Assembly: GCF_042186555.1 (NCBI RefSeq)
Contig: NC_133326.1
Location: 692,178,700-692,242,699 of the forward strand
Direction of reading: 5' to 3'
From: Aquarana catesbeiana
Lineage: Eukaryota > Chordata > Amphibia > Anura > Ranidae
Length of the DNA stretch: 64,000 nucleotides
The position numbers and the translations under genes are program-made. Position 1 is the stretch's first letter. Each line of letters begins with the position of its first letter. Positions 21,005 to 33,800 of the stretch are shown piece after piece. The notes beneath the pieces are model-generated. The model did no database searches, was not told the origin of the DNA, and saw only the letters and a list, made by a program, of their open reading frames with translations.

Positions 21005-21400
21005 TGGCCTAACGTGGGGAGTCTCCTGTCAAGTCCTTATCAGTAGCAGTACCAATGCAGCAAGGTGGCTGGAACTGGGAAACCAGAAAGCAGCTGACCA
21101 CCGTGACAACCAGCTGGGAACACACAATGGCGCTGGACCGGAACTGACATCAGTGGGAACACATGCTGCCTTGGATGGGGGTGGTTACACATTTCAAAGC
21201 TTTTTTGCTTCTTCTTAAGACCTGATTGGCTGTCATAGAAGGCAGGAGGTTTAAAGGAAACTAGTCCTACCAGCCATACAGTCATAGCGGCATGAGTAAT
21301 TAAACTGTAACTACTACATAGATTGTAACCAGCCTAAAATAGCAATCAGCCAATATTACACAAAGGTAAAAATAAATACAAATAAAGAACAATATAACAA
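21005..21400. repeat. Unit-associated repeat, first copy in unit B
   Basis: Diverged copy of 2625-3090. A second partial copy stands at 40766-41090, so the L1 remnant and the whole satellite region lie between two copies of this repeat. Confidence 0.65.

Positions 21401-21402
<2 letters not shown>

Positions 21403-21458
<56 letters not shown>
21403..21458. repeat. (AT)n microsatellite
   Basis: Uninterrupted AT dinucleotide run. Confidence 0.95.
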
Positions 21459-21529
21459 CACATATAGCACAACTTTACTCGCCTATACTCAACATTACTC
21501 ATGTCTTTGCACACAGGTTTTTGGCCCCT

Positions 21530-23088
21530 TGCACACGGGCATCACAAGTTCCTGAGTAAACATCAGTAATATGGGGGGGCATGGCCTGCCTACATCCATC
21601 CTTTCCCTGCTGCCTCTCCAGACTGGCACTGATACCAACCACCTGTTACTACTCCTGGGACCTATCTGGAGCCTATCCGGTACCTCTTGGAGCCCATGAT
21701 GACCTAAAAAGGAGAGAAATGTGCCACGCCGGCCCTGGAGGCCCAAGATAGTACCCGGTCTCCACAGCCTCAGCCTGCAACACATGGAGCAGAGAATCAG
21801 AAAGAGTCCTGGGGTAAGTCCCATAAAACCAACCTTTCACAGGTGGAAGGAGCAACCAAGGGACATGCTCTATTACACCCAGATACTAACTGGTGCTGGC
21901 AGCTCCTCTTCCATACCTGCACAAGGCTCTGCATATGAGCCAGGGGGGACAGGAGAACTTACCAGCTTTAGATGACACGCTGCCATTGGAAGTCTCACAT
22001 AAGTGCACCACTGCAGTAGATGACCATAAAGAGTGGCTTGAGGGGCTCACAGAAATGTTCTTGCTATTAGGGTGAGACCTCCAAAAAATAAGGGAGAGGA
22101 CCACAGCTGAGGAGGGAAGGATCAGCGATTTGGAAGATCAATTACTCCCTCTCACCAGGGATACCAGGATGGCTGTACAGCAAATTATACAGGCTAACAA
22201 CAAAGCAGATGACATAGAAAATCCCCTCAGATGTAATAATGTTCGCATTGCGGGGCTTCTCGTGAAGATTGAGGGCCGAGACCCCACGGCATTCACAGAG
22301 CAATAGCTACAATAAATATTTGGTAAAGAGGCCTTCACCCCATTATTTGTGGTAGAACGTACTCATCAGACACCACCTTGGCCCCTCCCACCTGGCCTTC
22401 CACCTAGGTCCATGCTGTCCAGACTTTTGAATTACAAAGACCGTGAAAGGCTGGCATGGGAGAAGGACTCTGTTCAATTTAATGGGACTAAAGTTTCATT
22501 CCATTCTGATTTTTCAGCGGAGGTGCAACGTAAGAGATCTAAATTCACAGATGCGAAGAAAGGGCTGCAGAGGTTCCAAGTGACCTACACAATGCTTTAC
22601 CCAGCCAAGCTGCGTATTACGGCTGGAGGGCAGTCCACCTTCTTTGAAACAGCCTCTGATGCAGCAGCATGGCCGGAACATAATGAACAAGACCTCCAAC
22701 GACGTTGAGATGCCGACAGGGGTGACTGACATCTGTGAGGCCTATATGCCACAACTGATATGGTGCCTTTTGTTAACCCTCGAGTTATCTATTTTTAAAG
22801 GGGACATGTTAAAGTTAGTTTGGTTCAGAGATTGAAACAGCTTCAGACAAGATGCTTAGTACGTCGCTCAGAATAATGGGAAAATGTGTAAGCAATGATT
22901 ACACGCACCCATCTCATTACGTTTCTTGTGGCGCTCCTTTTTGTGCCTGGAGGTGGGTTGGACGGATGTATTGCGCCTGAAGTACCATACAACTAAACAA
23001 TTTTCATGTTTCTCTAAAACCCATGGCTCTCCTTCCTACATAGACCTCTGTGTGGGCTCTTCCCATGTCCTTAATTATGTCTCTAAAG
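21530..23088 (+). pseudogene. L1/Tx1-type LINE 5' part: ORF1 and start of ORF2, decayed
   Basis: The + strand carries a decayed ORF1 of the L1 kind. A coiled-coil-like part (EERISDLEDQLLPLTRDTR, about 22108-22165) is followed by the RNA-binding core NNVRIAGL (about 22240) and VERTHQTPPWPLPPG (about 22350). The C-terminal domain follows with NYKDRERLAWEKDSVQFNGTK (about 22430) and YPAKLRITAGGQSTFFE (about 22600). Several in-frame stops are present (e.g. near 22305). Further on, FSCFSKTHGSPSYIDLCVGS (about 23000-23060) resembles the endonuclease C-terminus of ORF2. The element is then broken by the palindrome at 23089. It is unrelated in position to the LINE at 12410, which holds the complementary 3' part of the same type. 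Confidence 0.75.
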
Positions 23089-23791
23089 TAGACATGTGCA
23101 TTCGGTTTCGTCCGAATGCATTTTAGTCTAAATTTCGGGTATTTTTGTTATCGTTTTAACAAATGATAACGAACGTGCAGAATCCGAAAACCGAAAGATC
23201 CAACATAAATAAATGCTTTATTTTCGTTTTCGTTGCGACAACAGTTCGATATAGATAGGAGATTCGACATGACGCTGACAATAGCGATCTGTGTCCATCG
23301 AACCTGTGGTCGAATGTGCCTAACTTTAGCTCTATTAGTCCAAGATTATTCTACATACAGATAAAAGATTCCACATGAAGATTCGACGAAGCAGATGCCG
23401 CAAGCGGACATTTATGATCAAATGCTCCGCCCATAGGCTATAGAAGAATTCTAATGTTGGTTGACCAGTAATAATAATTAATAAATATAATTATTACTAG
23501 TGTCATACAACATTAGAATTCTACTATAGCTTGTAGGCGGAACATTCGAACGGAAATGTACGATTGCGGCGTCATACAGTTTAGCTGCTCCGTCGAATAT
23601 TCTTAGAACATTCGACAGACACCATAAGCTATCAATGACAGATTCAACCTTAATTATTTCGGATTTTCGGACGAATGCATTTTTTAATGAAACAAAATAA
23701 ATAAAAACAAATTTTGCGAGTAACTAAATAAATTTATTTTTCGGACGAAAACGAAATTCCGAAACAAAATATTTCAGTGTGCACATGTCTA
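23089..23791. mobile_element. Palindromic foldback element with 12 bp perfect ends
   Basis: The element begins TAGACATGTGCA and ends TGCACATGTCTA. Inner arms also pair: TTCGTCCGAATGCATTTTAG / AAAAATGCATTCGTCCGAAA-like, and AGAATTCTAATGTTG / CAACATTAGAATTCT around an AT-rich centre near 23485. TTCG/CGAA steps are abundant. It has the appearance of a 0.7 kb MITE or foldback. No coding frame. Confidence 0.7.
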
Positions 23792-24689
23792 CTCACTACT
23801 ATAAATTTTTTGGACATGGCGGCTCTGGTGATACCTGGACAGGTAGAGTGCTGGTTGTGGCTGTATGACAGGTAAATTGCTGATGGGCTGATGGTTGCCC
23901 TGATGGCTGCGGAGATAGGTACACCGATAGGCTGCACTGATGGCTGTGACAGGTATACTCAGGCCTGCCATCAGGGGAGGGCAGCCTATACACATGTAGG
24001 AGGCCCGGGTGTCCACCCTGGCCCATACTTGCCAACTGTTTTTTAATAATCTGCTCTGTACAGCTCAGTCCCGGGCCTTGTCCCATGTATGTATTTAAAA
24101 GATCCAAATATCCTTTCAATCTTCCCCAGTGGTCTCCTAAATGCTCGCTCTGTGCCCTCCTGCACTTTAAGTCTCCCCCCTTCCCTCCACCCTAATCTCC
24201 AGTGCCCTGCTAAGAGAACTCGGAGCACAGCTACTGTGCAGAGGGGACATGAGATAGTGGCAAGGGGGGTCAGAAGCATAGGCATGCGTGTGTGTGCAAG
24301 AGCATATGAAAGTGTGTGCATGCATCATAAGATAGCAGTCCCTCCCTTAGCTGACACACATCTCTCAAGCAGGCACACATCACTGTATAAGCATCCCCCC
24401 AATTATTCAGTGTATGTCCAGAAAATGAGAACTTAATTTATAACCATTTCCATTTAACACTATGTTATCCAAACTCTGTACAATGAAAAGTGTTCACAGC
24501 TATTTGTATGGTAGAACTGATGTATGAATGATTATTTATAGAATAATTTATGTTTGTGGAGGTTTGTTATTTTGTGTTTACTCACAGGCTCATTTCACAC
24601 ATACAGGTGCAACAAAGCATGGGCTTATTTTTCACACGTCACATGTAGGGCAGCCCCTTCATTTCAAAGGACCATTCTATGCGCAAGCA
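23792..24689. other. Mixed repeat-derived spacer
   Basis: CTGATGG-rich degenerate tandem sequence around 23830-23970, then CATACTTGCCAACTG at 24025, similar to the inner terminal repeat of the hAT at 18300. The rest is unassigned. Short open frames on both strands lack recognisable domains. Confidence 0.4.
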
Positions 24690-24880
24690 ACACAGAAAAG
24701 ATGCCAGCCACATGTCCAGTAAAATTACCTTTATTTCAGCAAGTCCATAAAGAACATGTCCAAAAACACAATTAGTGGGGAACAGCATCACCAGCTAACG
24801 TGTTTCATGCTCCCATAGCTCTCATTTTGCTCATTGGAATCCGTGATGGATGGGGCCAGCACCTGGTCTGTGTCTTAGTG
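24690..24880 (-). mobile_element. Motif-bearing retroposon fragment (minus strand)
   Basis: On the minus strand a degenerate structured motif (24792-24840) is followed by AAATAAAG and a tail with ACTGGACATGTGGCTGGCA. That tail parallels those at 10730-10797 and 59895-59954. The ends are not definable, and the core is altered (ATGAGCA). Confidence 0.4.
24792..24840 (-). ncRNA. Hammerhead-like structured motif, copy 4 (degenerate)
   Basis: On the minus strand: ATGAGCA, a weak stem ATG/CAT with GA mismatches inside, then GAAA and CACGTTAGC. Recognisable by its tail context and the GAAACACGTTAGC string. The pairing is too poor to support by itself. Confidence 0.25.
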
Positions 24881-25250
24881 GAGGTGGAGATGGGAGACTG
24901 ACCTAGAGCAGTGTTCATACACACAGAAAATAAGTCCTTGAATCTTTTTCAAAAATGTACCACACTGAACCACAGTGTGCTGCGGTACCATGCAGTTTGG
25001 CATGCACGTCTGCAGATGTGTGAGGTTTCATCAACAATTAATGGCACTGCTACACTTCTTCTAAAGGGCAGCACATTTCTGTGCATGTTGCCAAAGCACG
25101 CAATTCTTGCATGCATTCCCCACATGCATAGATGTGAACATAACCTTCATACTTTGTTTATGTAGTAAGTTTACACTTTTGTACAGAGTTTAAATCAACA
25201 TAAGGTTTAATAGTTATAAATTAACTTTACATTATCTGAACATACATAGA
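24881..25250. other. Spacer before satellite region, nothing recognised
   Basis: AT-rich sequence with ordinary composition. One short open frame (about 84 residues) has no recognisable feature. Confidence 0.4.
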
Positions 25251-25968
25251 ATGCTTGAGGGTTGCATATATACTGTATATCCACACTGCTTGCTCTCAAA
25301 CCCTCCATACTCCTTTCCTGTACATACTGCCCACTGTCATACCCTCCACACTCCTATCCTGCACATACTGCTCCCTGTCATACCCTCCGCATTCCTCTCC
25401 TGTACATACATCCACTGTCATACCCTCCACACTCCTCTCCTGTACATACTGCCCACTGTATTACCCTCTGCACCCCTCTCCTGTATATACTGCCCACTGT
25501 TATACCCTCTGCACTCCTCTCCTGTATATACTGCCCACTGTTATACACTTCACGCTCCTCTCCTGTACATACTGTCCCACTATCATAGACTCCACACTCC
25601 TCTCCTATACATACTGCCCACTGTTATACCCTCTGCACTCCTCTCCTGTACATACTGCCCACTACTAAACACTAGACACTGCTTTCCTGTACATACTGCC
25701 CCTCCATCATACACTCCACATTCCTCTCCTGTGCATACTGCCCACTATTATACACTCCACACTCCTCTCCTGTACATACTGTCCCACTATCATAGACTCC
25801 ACACTCCTCTCCTATAAATACTGCCCACTGTTATACCCTCTGCACTCCTCTCCTGTACATACTGCCCACTATTAAACACTAGACACTGCTTTCCTGTACA
25901 TACTGCCCCACCATCATACACTCCACACTCCTCTCCTGTACATACTGCCCAACCGTCATACTCTCCAC
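25251..25968. repeat. ~41 bp minisatellite (type A), first block
   Basis: Tandem units built on CTCCTCTCCTGTACATACTG followed by CCCACTGTTATACCCTCTGCA, with frequent variants. The period is near 41 bp, so reading frames shift from unit to unit and give long meaningless frames. The same minisatellite forms one segment of every macrosatellite unit from 28046 on. Confidence 0.9.
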
Positions 25969-26124
25969 CAGGGGCGTTGCTAGGTGGCAAAAAGACCAGG
26001 GGCTTCAGCCCGAAGTCCAAGGCCGGCACGGGGGGGGCTCTAGTGGCGCTGGTTTTTTTTGGTTGGGCGGAGGGGTTGTGTGGTGGGGGTAGGCTGACTT
26101 GCTGGTTGCTGCCTGGCTTACCAG
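25969..26124. mobile_element. Left end of a foldback/MITE inserted in minisatellite A
   Basis: CCACCAGGGGCGTTGCTAGG, followed by an AGACCAGGGGCTTCAGCCC-type stretch, is mirrored imperfectly by GGCTGTAGCCCC...CACCCCCTGGTGATG at 30820-30858, the right end found in each macrosatellite unit. Minisatellite B apparently grew inside this element. Confidence 0.5.
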
Positions 26125-28045
26125 TGCCCATCAATGCTGACCACTAAACTGACCTAATTACCTGACACACACTGACCTACCTGACATACACTGACCTACA
26201 TACACTGACCTACCTGACCCACACTGACCTACCTGACACACACACTGACCTACCTGACACACACACTGACCGACCTGACACACACACACACTGACCTACC
26301 TACCTGACATACACTGACCTACATACACTGACCCACACTGACCTACCTGACCTACATACACTGACCTACAATGACCTACATACAATGACCTACCTGACCC
26401 ACACTGACCTACACTGACATACACTGACCTACCCACACTGACCTACCTGACCTACATACACTGACCTACCTAACATACACTGACCTACCTGACCCACACA
26501 CACTGACCTACCTACACTGACCTACCTGACATACACTGACCTACCTGACCTACATACACTGACCTACCTGACCTACACTGACCTACCTGACCCACACTGA
26601 CCCACCCACACTGACCTACCTGACCTACATACACTGACCTACCTGACACACACTGATCTACACTGACCTACATGACATACATACACTGACCCACACTGAC
26701 CTACATACAATGACCTACCTGACCCACACTGACCTACCTGACCTACACTGACCTACATACACTGACCTACCTGACATACACTGACCTACATACACTGACC
26801 TACCTGACCCACCCACACTGACCTACCTGACCCACACTGACCTACATACACTGACCTACCTGACATACACTGATCTACCTGACACACACACTGACCTACC
26901 TACCTGACATACACTGACCTACCTGACATACACTGACCTACCTGACACACACTGACCTACCTGACATACACTGATCTACACAACCCACACTGACCTACAC
27001 TGACACACCCACACTGACCTACCTGACCTACATACACTGACCTACATACAATGACCTACATACACTGACCCACCCACACTGACCTACCTGACCCACACTG
27101 ACCTACATACACTGACCTACCTGACACACACACTGACCTACCTGACATACACACACTGACCTACCTACCTGACATACACTGACCTATATACACTGACCTA
27201 CCTGACATACACTGACCTACACTGACCTACATACACTGACATACACTGACCTACATACACTGACCCACACACACTGACCTACCTGACCCACACTGACCTA
27301 CATACACTGACCCACCCACACTGACCTACCTGACCCACACTGACCTACATACACTGACCTACTTGACACACACTGACCTACCTGACGTACACACACTGAC
27401 CTACATACACTGACCTACCTGACCCACACTGACCTACATACACTGACCTACACACGCTGACTTACACTGACCTACCCACACTGACCTACCTGACCCACCT
27501 GACCTACACTGACCTACCTGACCCACACTGACCTACCTGACATACACTGACCTACATACACTGACCTACCTGACCCACACACTAACCTACCTGACCCAGA
27601 CACACACTGAAATACCTGACGTACACCGACCTGCATACACTGACCTACCTGACCCACACTGACCTACATACACTGACCCACACACATTGACCTACCTGAC
27701 CTACACTGACCTACCTGACCCACACACACTGACCTACATACACTGACCCACCCACACTGACCTACCTGACATACACTGACCTACCTGACCCACACGGACC
27801 TACATTGACCTACATGCACTGACCTACCTGACATACACTGACCTACCTGACACACACACTGACCTACCTGACATACACACACTGACCTACCTACCTGACA
27901 TACACTGACCTACATAGACTGACCTACCTGACATACACTGACCTACATACACTGACCTACCTGACCCACACTGACCTACATACACTGACCTACCTGACAT
28001 ACACTGACCTACCTGACCCACACTGACATACACTGACCTACCTGA
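26125..28045. repeat. CTGACCTAC-type minisatellite (type B), founder block
   Basis: About 1.9 kb of interleaved CTGACCTACC, CTGACATACA, CTGACCCACA and CTGACCTACATACA words. On this strand it is strongly poor in G. Frequent TGA prevents long frames. It changes abruptly at 28045 into minisatellite A. Confidence 0.92.
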
Positions 28046-28810
28046 CCCACACTCCACACTCCTCTCCTGTACATACCACCCACTATTATACACTCCACAC
28101 TCCCCTCCTGCATATACTGCCCACTGTTATACCCTCTGCACTCCTCTCCTGTACATACTGTCCACTATTATACACTAGAAACTGCTCTCCTGTACATACT
28201 GCCCCACCATCATACACTCCACATTCCTCTCCTGTACATACTGACCCACCATCATACACTCCACATTCCTCTCCTGTACATACTGATCCACCATCATACA
28301 CTCCACACTCCTCTCCTGTGCATACTGCCCCACCATCATATACTCCACACTCCTCTCCTGTATATACTGCCCCCTATTATACACTCCACACTCCCCTCCT
28401 GTACATACTGCCCACTGTTATACCCTCTGCACTCCTCTCCTGTACATACTGTCCACTATTATACACTAGACACGGCTCTCCTGTACACACTGCCCCACCA
28501 TCTTACACTCCGCACTCCTCTCCTGTACATATTGCCCACTATTATACACTCCTCTCCTGTACATACTGCCCACTATTATACACTCCACACTCCTCTCCTG
28601 TACTTACTGCCTACTGGTATACCCTCTGTACTCCTCTCCTGTATATACTGCACAGTATTATAAACTCCACACTCCTCTCCTGTACATAGTGCCCACTGTT
28701 ATACCCTTTGCGCTCCTCTCCTGTATATACTGCCCCCTCTTTATTTAACTTTCTGAGATGTTCCTTCATTTAAATGAGCAGTATTATTTTTGTTATGTTT
28801 ACTTGTAAAC

Positions 28811-28991
28811 ATTGGGGTTCATGTACTAAAACTGGAGAGCGTAAAATCTGGTACAGATGTACATGGTAACCAATCAGCTTCTAACTTCAGCTTGTTTAAT
28901 TAAGGTGTGACAAAAAACTTGAAGCTGATTGGTTTCTTTGTAGAACTGCACCAGATTTTGCAACCTCCAGTTGTAGTAAATCAACCCCATT
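28811..28991. mobile_element. Inverted-repeat MITE within macrosatellite unit (5 copies)
   Basis: Ends ATTGGGGTTCATGTACTAAA and TAGTAAATCAACCCCATT are inverted. Inside, AACCAATCAGCTTCTAAC faces GAAGCTGATTGGTTTC. It is repeated at 31669, 34531, 37383 and 40235. The family is known to me as common in frog and reptile genomes. It was captured once and then amplified with the unit. Confidence 0.7.
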
Positions 28992-29184
28992 AAAAAAAAA
29001 AGAAAATAAATAAGGAATGTAAAAAAAAGACATGCTCCAAAATCTTGAGGAAAGCCTTTCCAGAAGAGTGTAGGCTGTTATAACCACAAATAGTGACTAA
29101 CTTCATATTGATTTTCATGACTTTGGAATGGGATGCCCAACAAGGTTTTACAGTGCCTTGAAAAAAGTACTCATGTGCCTTGAA

Positions 29185-29301
29185 ATATATATATATATAT
29201 ATATATATAGATATATCTATATATATATATATCTATATATATATAGATATATCTATATATATATAGATATATATATATAGATAGATAGATATACATCTAT
29301 A
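29185..29301. repeat. AT/GATA microsatellite of the macrosatellite unit
   Basis: TATATATAGATATATC-type tract. Its length differs between units (compare 32042-32163, 34905-35016, 37757-37868) and accounts for much of the unit length variation. Confidence 0.9.
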
Positions 29302-30420
29302 CTACACACTGACCTACCTGACCTACATACACTGACCTACCTGACACACACTGATCTACACTGACCTACATGACATACATACACTGACCCACACTGACCT
29401 ACATACAATGACCTACCTGACCCACACTGACCTACCTGACCTACACTGACCTACATACACTGACCTACCTGACATACACTGACCTACATACACTGACCTA
29501 CCTGACCCACCCACACTGACCTACCTGACCCACACTGACCTACATACACTGACCTACCTGACATACACTGATCTACCTGACACACACACTGACCTACCTA
29601 CCTGACATACACTGACCTACCTGACATACACTGACCTACCTGACACACACTGACCTACCTGACATACACTGATCTACACAACCCACACTGACCTACACTG
29701 ACACACCCACACTGACCTACCTGACCTACATACACTGACCTACATACAATGACCTACATACACTGACCCACCCACACTGACCTACCTGACCCACACTGAC
29801 CTACATACACTGACCCACACACACTGACCTACCTGACCTACACTGACCTACCTGACCCACACACACTGACCTACATACACTGACCCACCCACACTGACCT
29901 ACCTGACATACACTGACCTACCTGACCCACACGGACCTACATTGACCTACATGCACTGACCTACCTGACATACACTGACCTACCTGACACACACACTGAC
30001 CTACCTGACATACACACACTGACCTACCTACCTGACATACACTGACCTACATAGACTGACCTACCTGACATACACTGACCTACGTACACTGACCTACCTG
30101 ACCCACACTGACCTACATACACTGACCTACCTGACATACACTGACCTACCTGACCCACACTGACATACACTGACCTACCTGACATACACACACTGACCTA
30201 CCTACCTGACATACACTGACCTACATACACTGACCTACCTGACATACACTGACCTACATACACTGACCTACCTGACCCACACTGACCTACATACACTGAC
30301 CTACCTGACATACACTGACCTACCTGACCCACACTGACATACACTGACCTACCTGACCCACCCACACTGACCTACACTGACCTACACTGACCTACCTGAC
30401 CCACACACACTGACTGACCT

Positions 30421-30866
30421 ACCTGTGTCCAGGTCCTGCAGCAGCAGCTCAGCCGTGGTGCTGGTGTGTGAGGCAGCCAGAGGAGGAGGAGAGCCGCCCG
30501 CCCGAGCGCCGATCGATGTCGCACGGCGGCCAAATTGTGCTTGCCGCCTTCTTCCTCTTTCTGTCACAGCGCGCTGGGATAGGACTGGGCCACTCCAGTC
30601 CAGAAATGGCATGAGAACTAGTGCGGAGGAGGAGGAAGTGCAATCCTACTCCGCTTTGAATGCCGGGCAGTGTGGGCAGTGACGTCACTGGTTGCTAGCC
30701 GCTAGGCAGCTATAGCAACCAGTGACCGAGAGTAGAGAGTAGAGCACTACCACGGCTCAGTCCGCCCCTGTCCCCTGCATTCTAGGACTGGGACCAGAGA
30801 CTCGGGGGTTTTAGTCCCAGGCTCGGGGCTGTAGCCCCAATAGCCACCCCCTGGTGATGCCTCTGC
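30421..30866. promoter_or_regulatory. GC-rich block with CRE palindrome, repeated per unit
   Basis: GC- and CpG-rich sequence containing a perfect TGACGTCA (30680-30687; also 33542, 36394, 39246). An 11 bp hairpin ACTGGTTGCTA / TAGCAACCAGT follows at once. It also holds the right end of the foldback whose left end is at 25969. TGACGTCA is the full CREB/ATF consensus. Promoter function is only a possibility, and no TATA or gene follows. Frames of 76-85 residues on both strands repeat unchanged with the unit and show no domain. Confidence 0.35.
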
Positions 30867-33800
30867 TCTCCACACTCCTCTTCTGTACATACTGTCCCAC
30901 TATCATACACTCCACACTCCTCTCCTGTACATACCACCCACTATTATACACTCCACACTCCCCTCCTGCATATACTGCCCACTGTTATACCCTCTGCACT
31001 CCTCTCCTGTACATACTGTCCACTATTATACACTAGAAACTGCTCTCCTGTACATACTGCCCCACCATCATACACTCCACATTCCTCTCCTGTACATACT
31101 GACCCACCATCATACACTCCACATTCCTCTCCTGTACATACTGATCCACCATCATACACTCCACACTCCTCTCCTGTGCATACTGCCCCACCATCATATA
31201 CTCCACACTCCTCTCCTGTATATACTGCCCCCTATTATACACTCCACACTCCCCTCCTGTACATACTGCCCACTGTTATACCCTCTGCACTCCTCTCCTG
31301 TACATACTGTCCACTATTATACACTAGACACGGCTCTCCTGTACACACTGCCCCACCATCTTACACTCCGCACTCCTCTCCTGTACATATTGCCCACTAT
31401 TATACACTCCTCTCCTGTACATACTGCCCACTATTATACACTCCACACTCCTCTCCTGTACTTACTGCCTACTGGTATACCCTCTGTACTCCTCTCCTGT
31501 ATATACTGCACAGTATTATAAACTCCACACTCCTCTCCTGTACATAGTGCCCACTGTTATACCCTTTGCGCTCCTCTCCTGTATATACTGCCCCCTCTTT
31601 ATTTAACTTTCTGAGATGTTCCTTCATTTAAATGAGCAGTATTATTTTTGTTATGTTTACTTGTAAACATTGGGGTTCATGTACTAAAACTGGAGAGCGT
31701 AAAATCTGGTACAGATGTACATGGTAACCAATCAGCTTCTAACTTCAGCTTGTTTAATTAAGGTGTGACAAAAAACTTGAAGCTGATTGGTTTCTTTGTA
31801 GAACTGCACCAGATTTTGCAACCTCCAGTTGTAGTAAATCAACCCCATTAAAAAAAAAAGAAAATAAATAAGGAATGTAAAAAAAAGACATGCTCCAAAA
31901 TCTTGAGGAAAGCCTTTCCAGAAGAGTGTAGGCTGTTATAACCACAAATAGTGACTAACTTCATATTGATTTTCATGACTTTGGAATGGGATGCCCAACA
32001 AGGTTTTACAGTGCCTTGAAAAAAGTACTCATGTGCCTTGAAATATATATATATATATATATATATATAGATATATCTATATATATAGATATATCTATAT
32101 ATATATAGATATATCTATATATATATAGATATATATATATAGATAGATAGATATACATCTATACTACACACTGACCTACCTGACCTACATACACTGACCT
32201 ACCTGACACACACTGATCTACACTGACCTACATGACATACATACACTGACCCACACTGACCTACATACAATGACCTACCTGACCCACACTGACCTACCTG
32301 ACCTACACTGACCTACATACACTGACCTACCTGACATACACTGACCTACATACACTGACCTACCTGACCCACCCACACTGACCTACCTGACCCACACTGA
32401 CCTACATACACTGACCTACCTGACATACACTGATCTACCTGACACACACACTGACCTACCTACCTGACATACACTGACCTACCTGACATACACTGACCTA
32501 CCTGACACACACTGACCTACCTGACATACACTGATCTACACAACCCACACTGACCTACACTGACACACCCACACTGACCTACCTGACCTACATACACTGA
32601 CCTACATACAATGACCTACATACACTGACCCACCCACACTGACCTACCTGACCCACACTGACCTACATACACTGACCCACACACACTGACCTACCTGACC
32701 TACACTGACCTACCTGACCCACACACACTGACCTACATACACTGACCCACCCACACTGACCTACCTGACATACACTGACCTACCTGACCCACACGGACCT
32801 ACATTGACCTACATGCACTGACCTACCTGACATACACTGACCTACCTGACACACACACTGACCTACCTGACATACACACACTGACCTACCTACCTGACAT
32901 ACACTGACCTACATAGACTGACCTACCTGACATACACTGACCTACGTACACTGACCTACCTGACCCACACTGACCTACATACACTGACCTACCTGACATA
33001 CACTGACCTACCTGACCCACACTGACATACACTGACCTACCTGACATACACACACTGACCTACCTACCTGACATACACTGACCTACATACACTGACCTAC
33101 CTGACATACACTGACCTACATACACTGACCTACCTGACCCACACTGACCTACATACACTGACCTACCTGACATACACTGACCTACCTGACCCACACTGAC
33201 ATACACTGACCTACCTGACCCACCCACACTGACCTACACTGACCTACACTGACCTACCTGACCCACACACACTGACTGACCTACCTGTGTCCAGGTCCTG
33301 CAGCAGCAGCTCAGCCGTGGTGCTGGTGTGTGAGGCAGCCAGAGGAGGAGGAGAGCCGCCCGCCCGAGCGCCGATCGATGTCGCACGGCGGCCAAATTGT
33401 GCTTGCCGCCTTCTTCCTCTTTCTGTCACAGCGCGCTGGGATAGGACTGGGCCACTCCAGTCCAGAAATGGCATGAGAACTAGTGCGGAGGAGGAGGAAG
33501 TGCAATCCTACTCCGCTTTGAATGCCGGGCAGTGTGGGCAGTGACGTCACTGGTTGCTAGCCGCTAGGCAGCTATAGCAACCAGTGACCGAGAGTAGAGA
33601 GTAGAGCACTACCACGGCTCAGTCCGCCCCTGTCCCCTGCATTCTAGGACTGGGACCAGAGACTCGGGGGTTTTAGTCCCAGGCTCGGGGCTGTAGCCCC
33701 AATAGCCACCCCCTGGTGATGCCTCTGCTCTCCACACTCCTCTTCTGTACATACTGTCCCACTATCATACACTCCACACTCCTCTCCTGTACATACCACC

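Noticed and set aside
25251..25817. Open frame of about 188 residues (SCTYCPLLYP-type repeats)
   Set aside because: Product of the ~41 bp minisatellite. The period is not a multiple of three, and the peptide simply cycles through frames.
30382..30688. Overlapping frames of 76-85 residues on both strands in the GC-rich block, repeated four times
   Set aside because: Repetition follows the macrosatellite unit. No domain, and overlapping frames on opposite strands are a composition effect.
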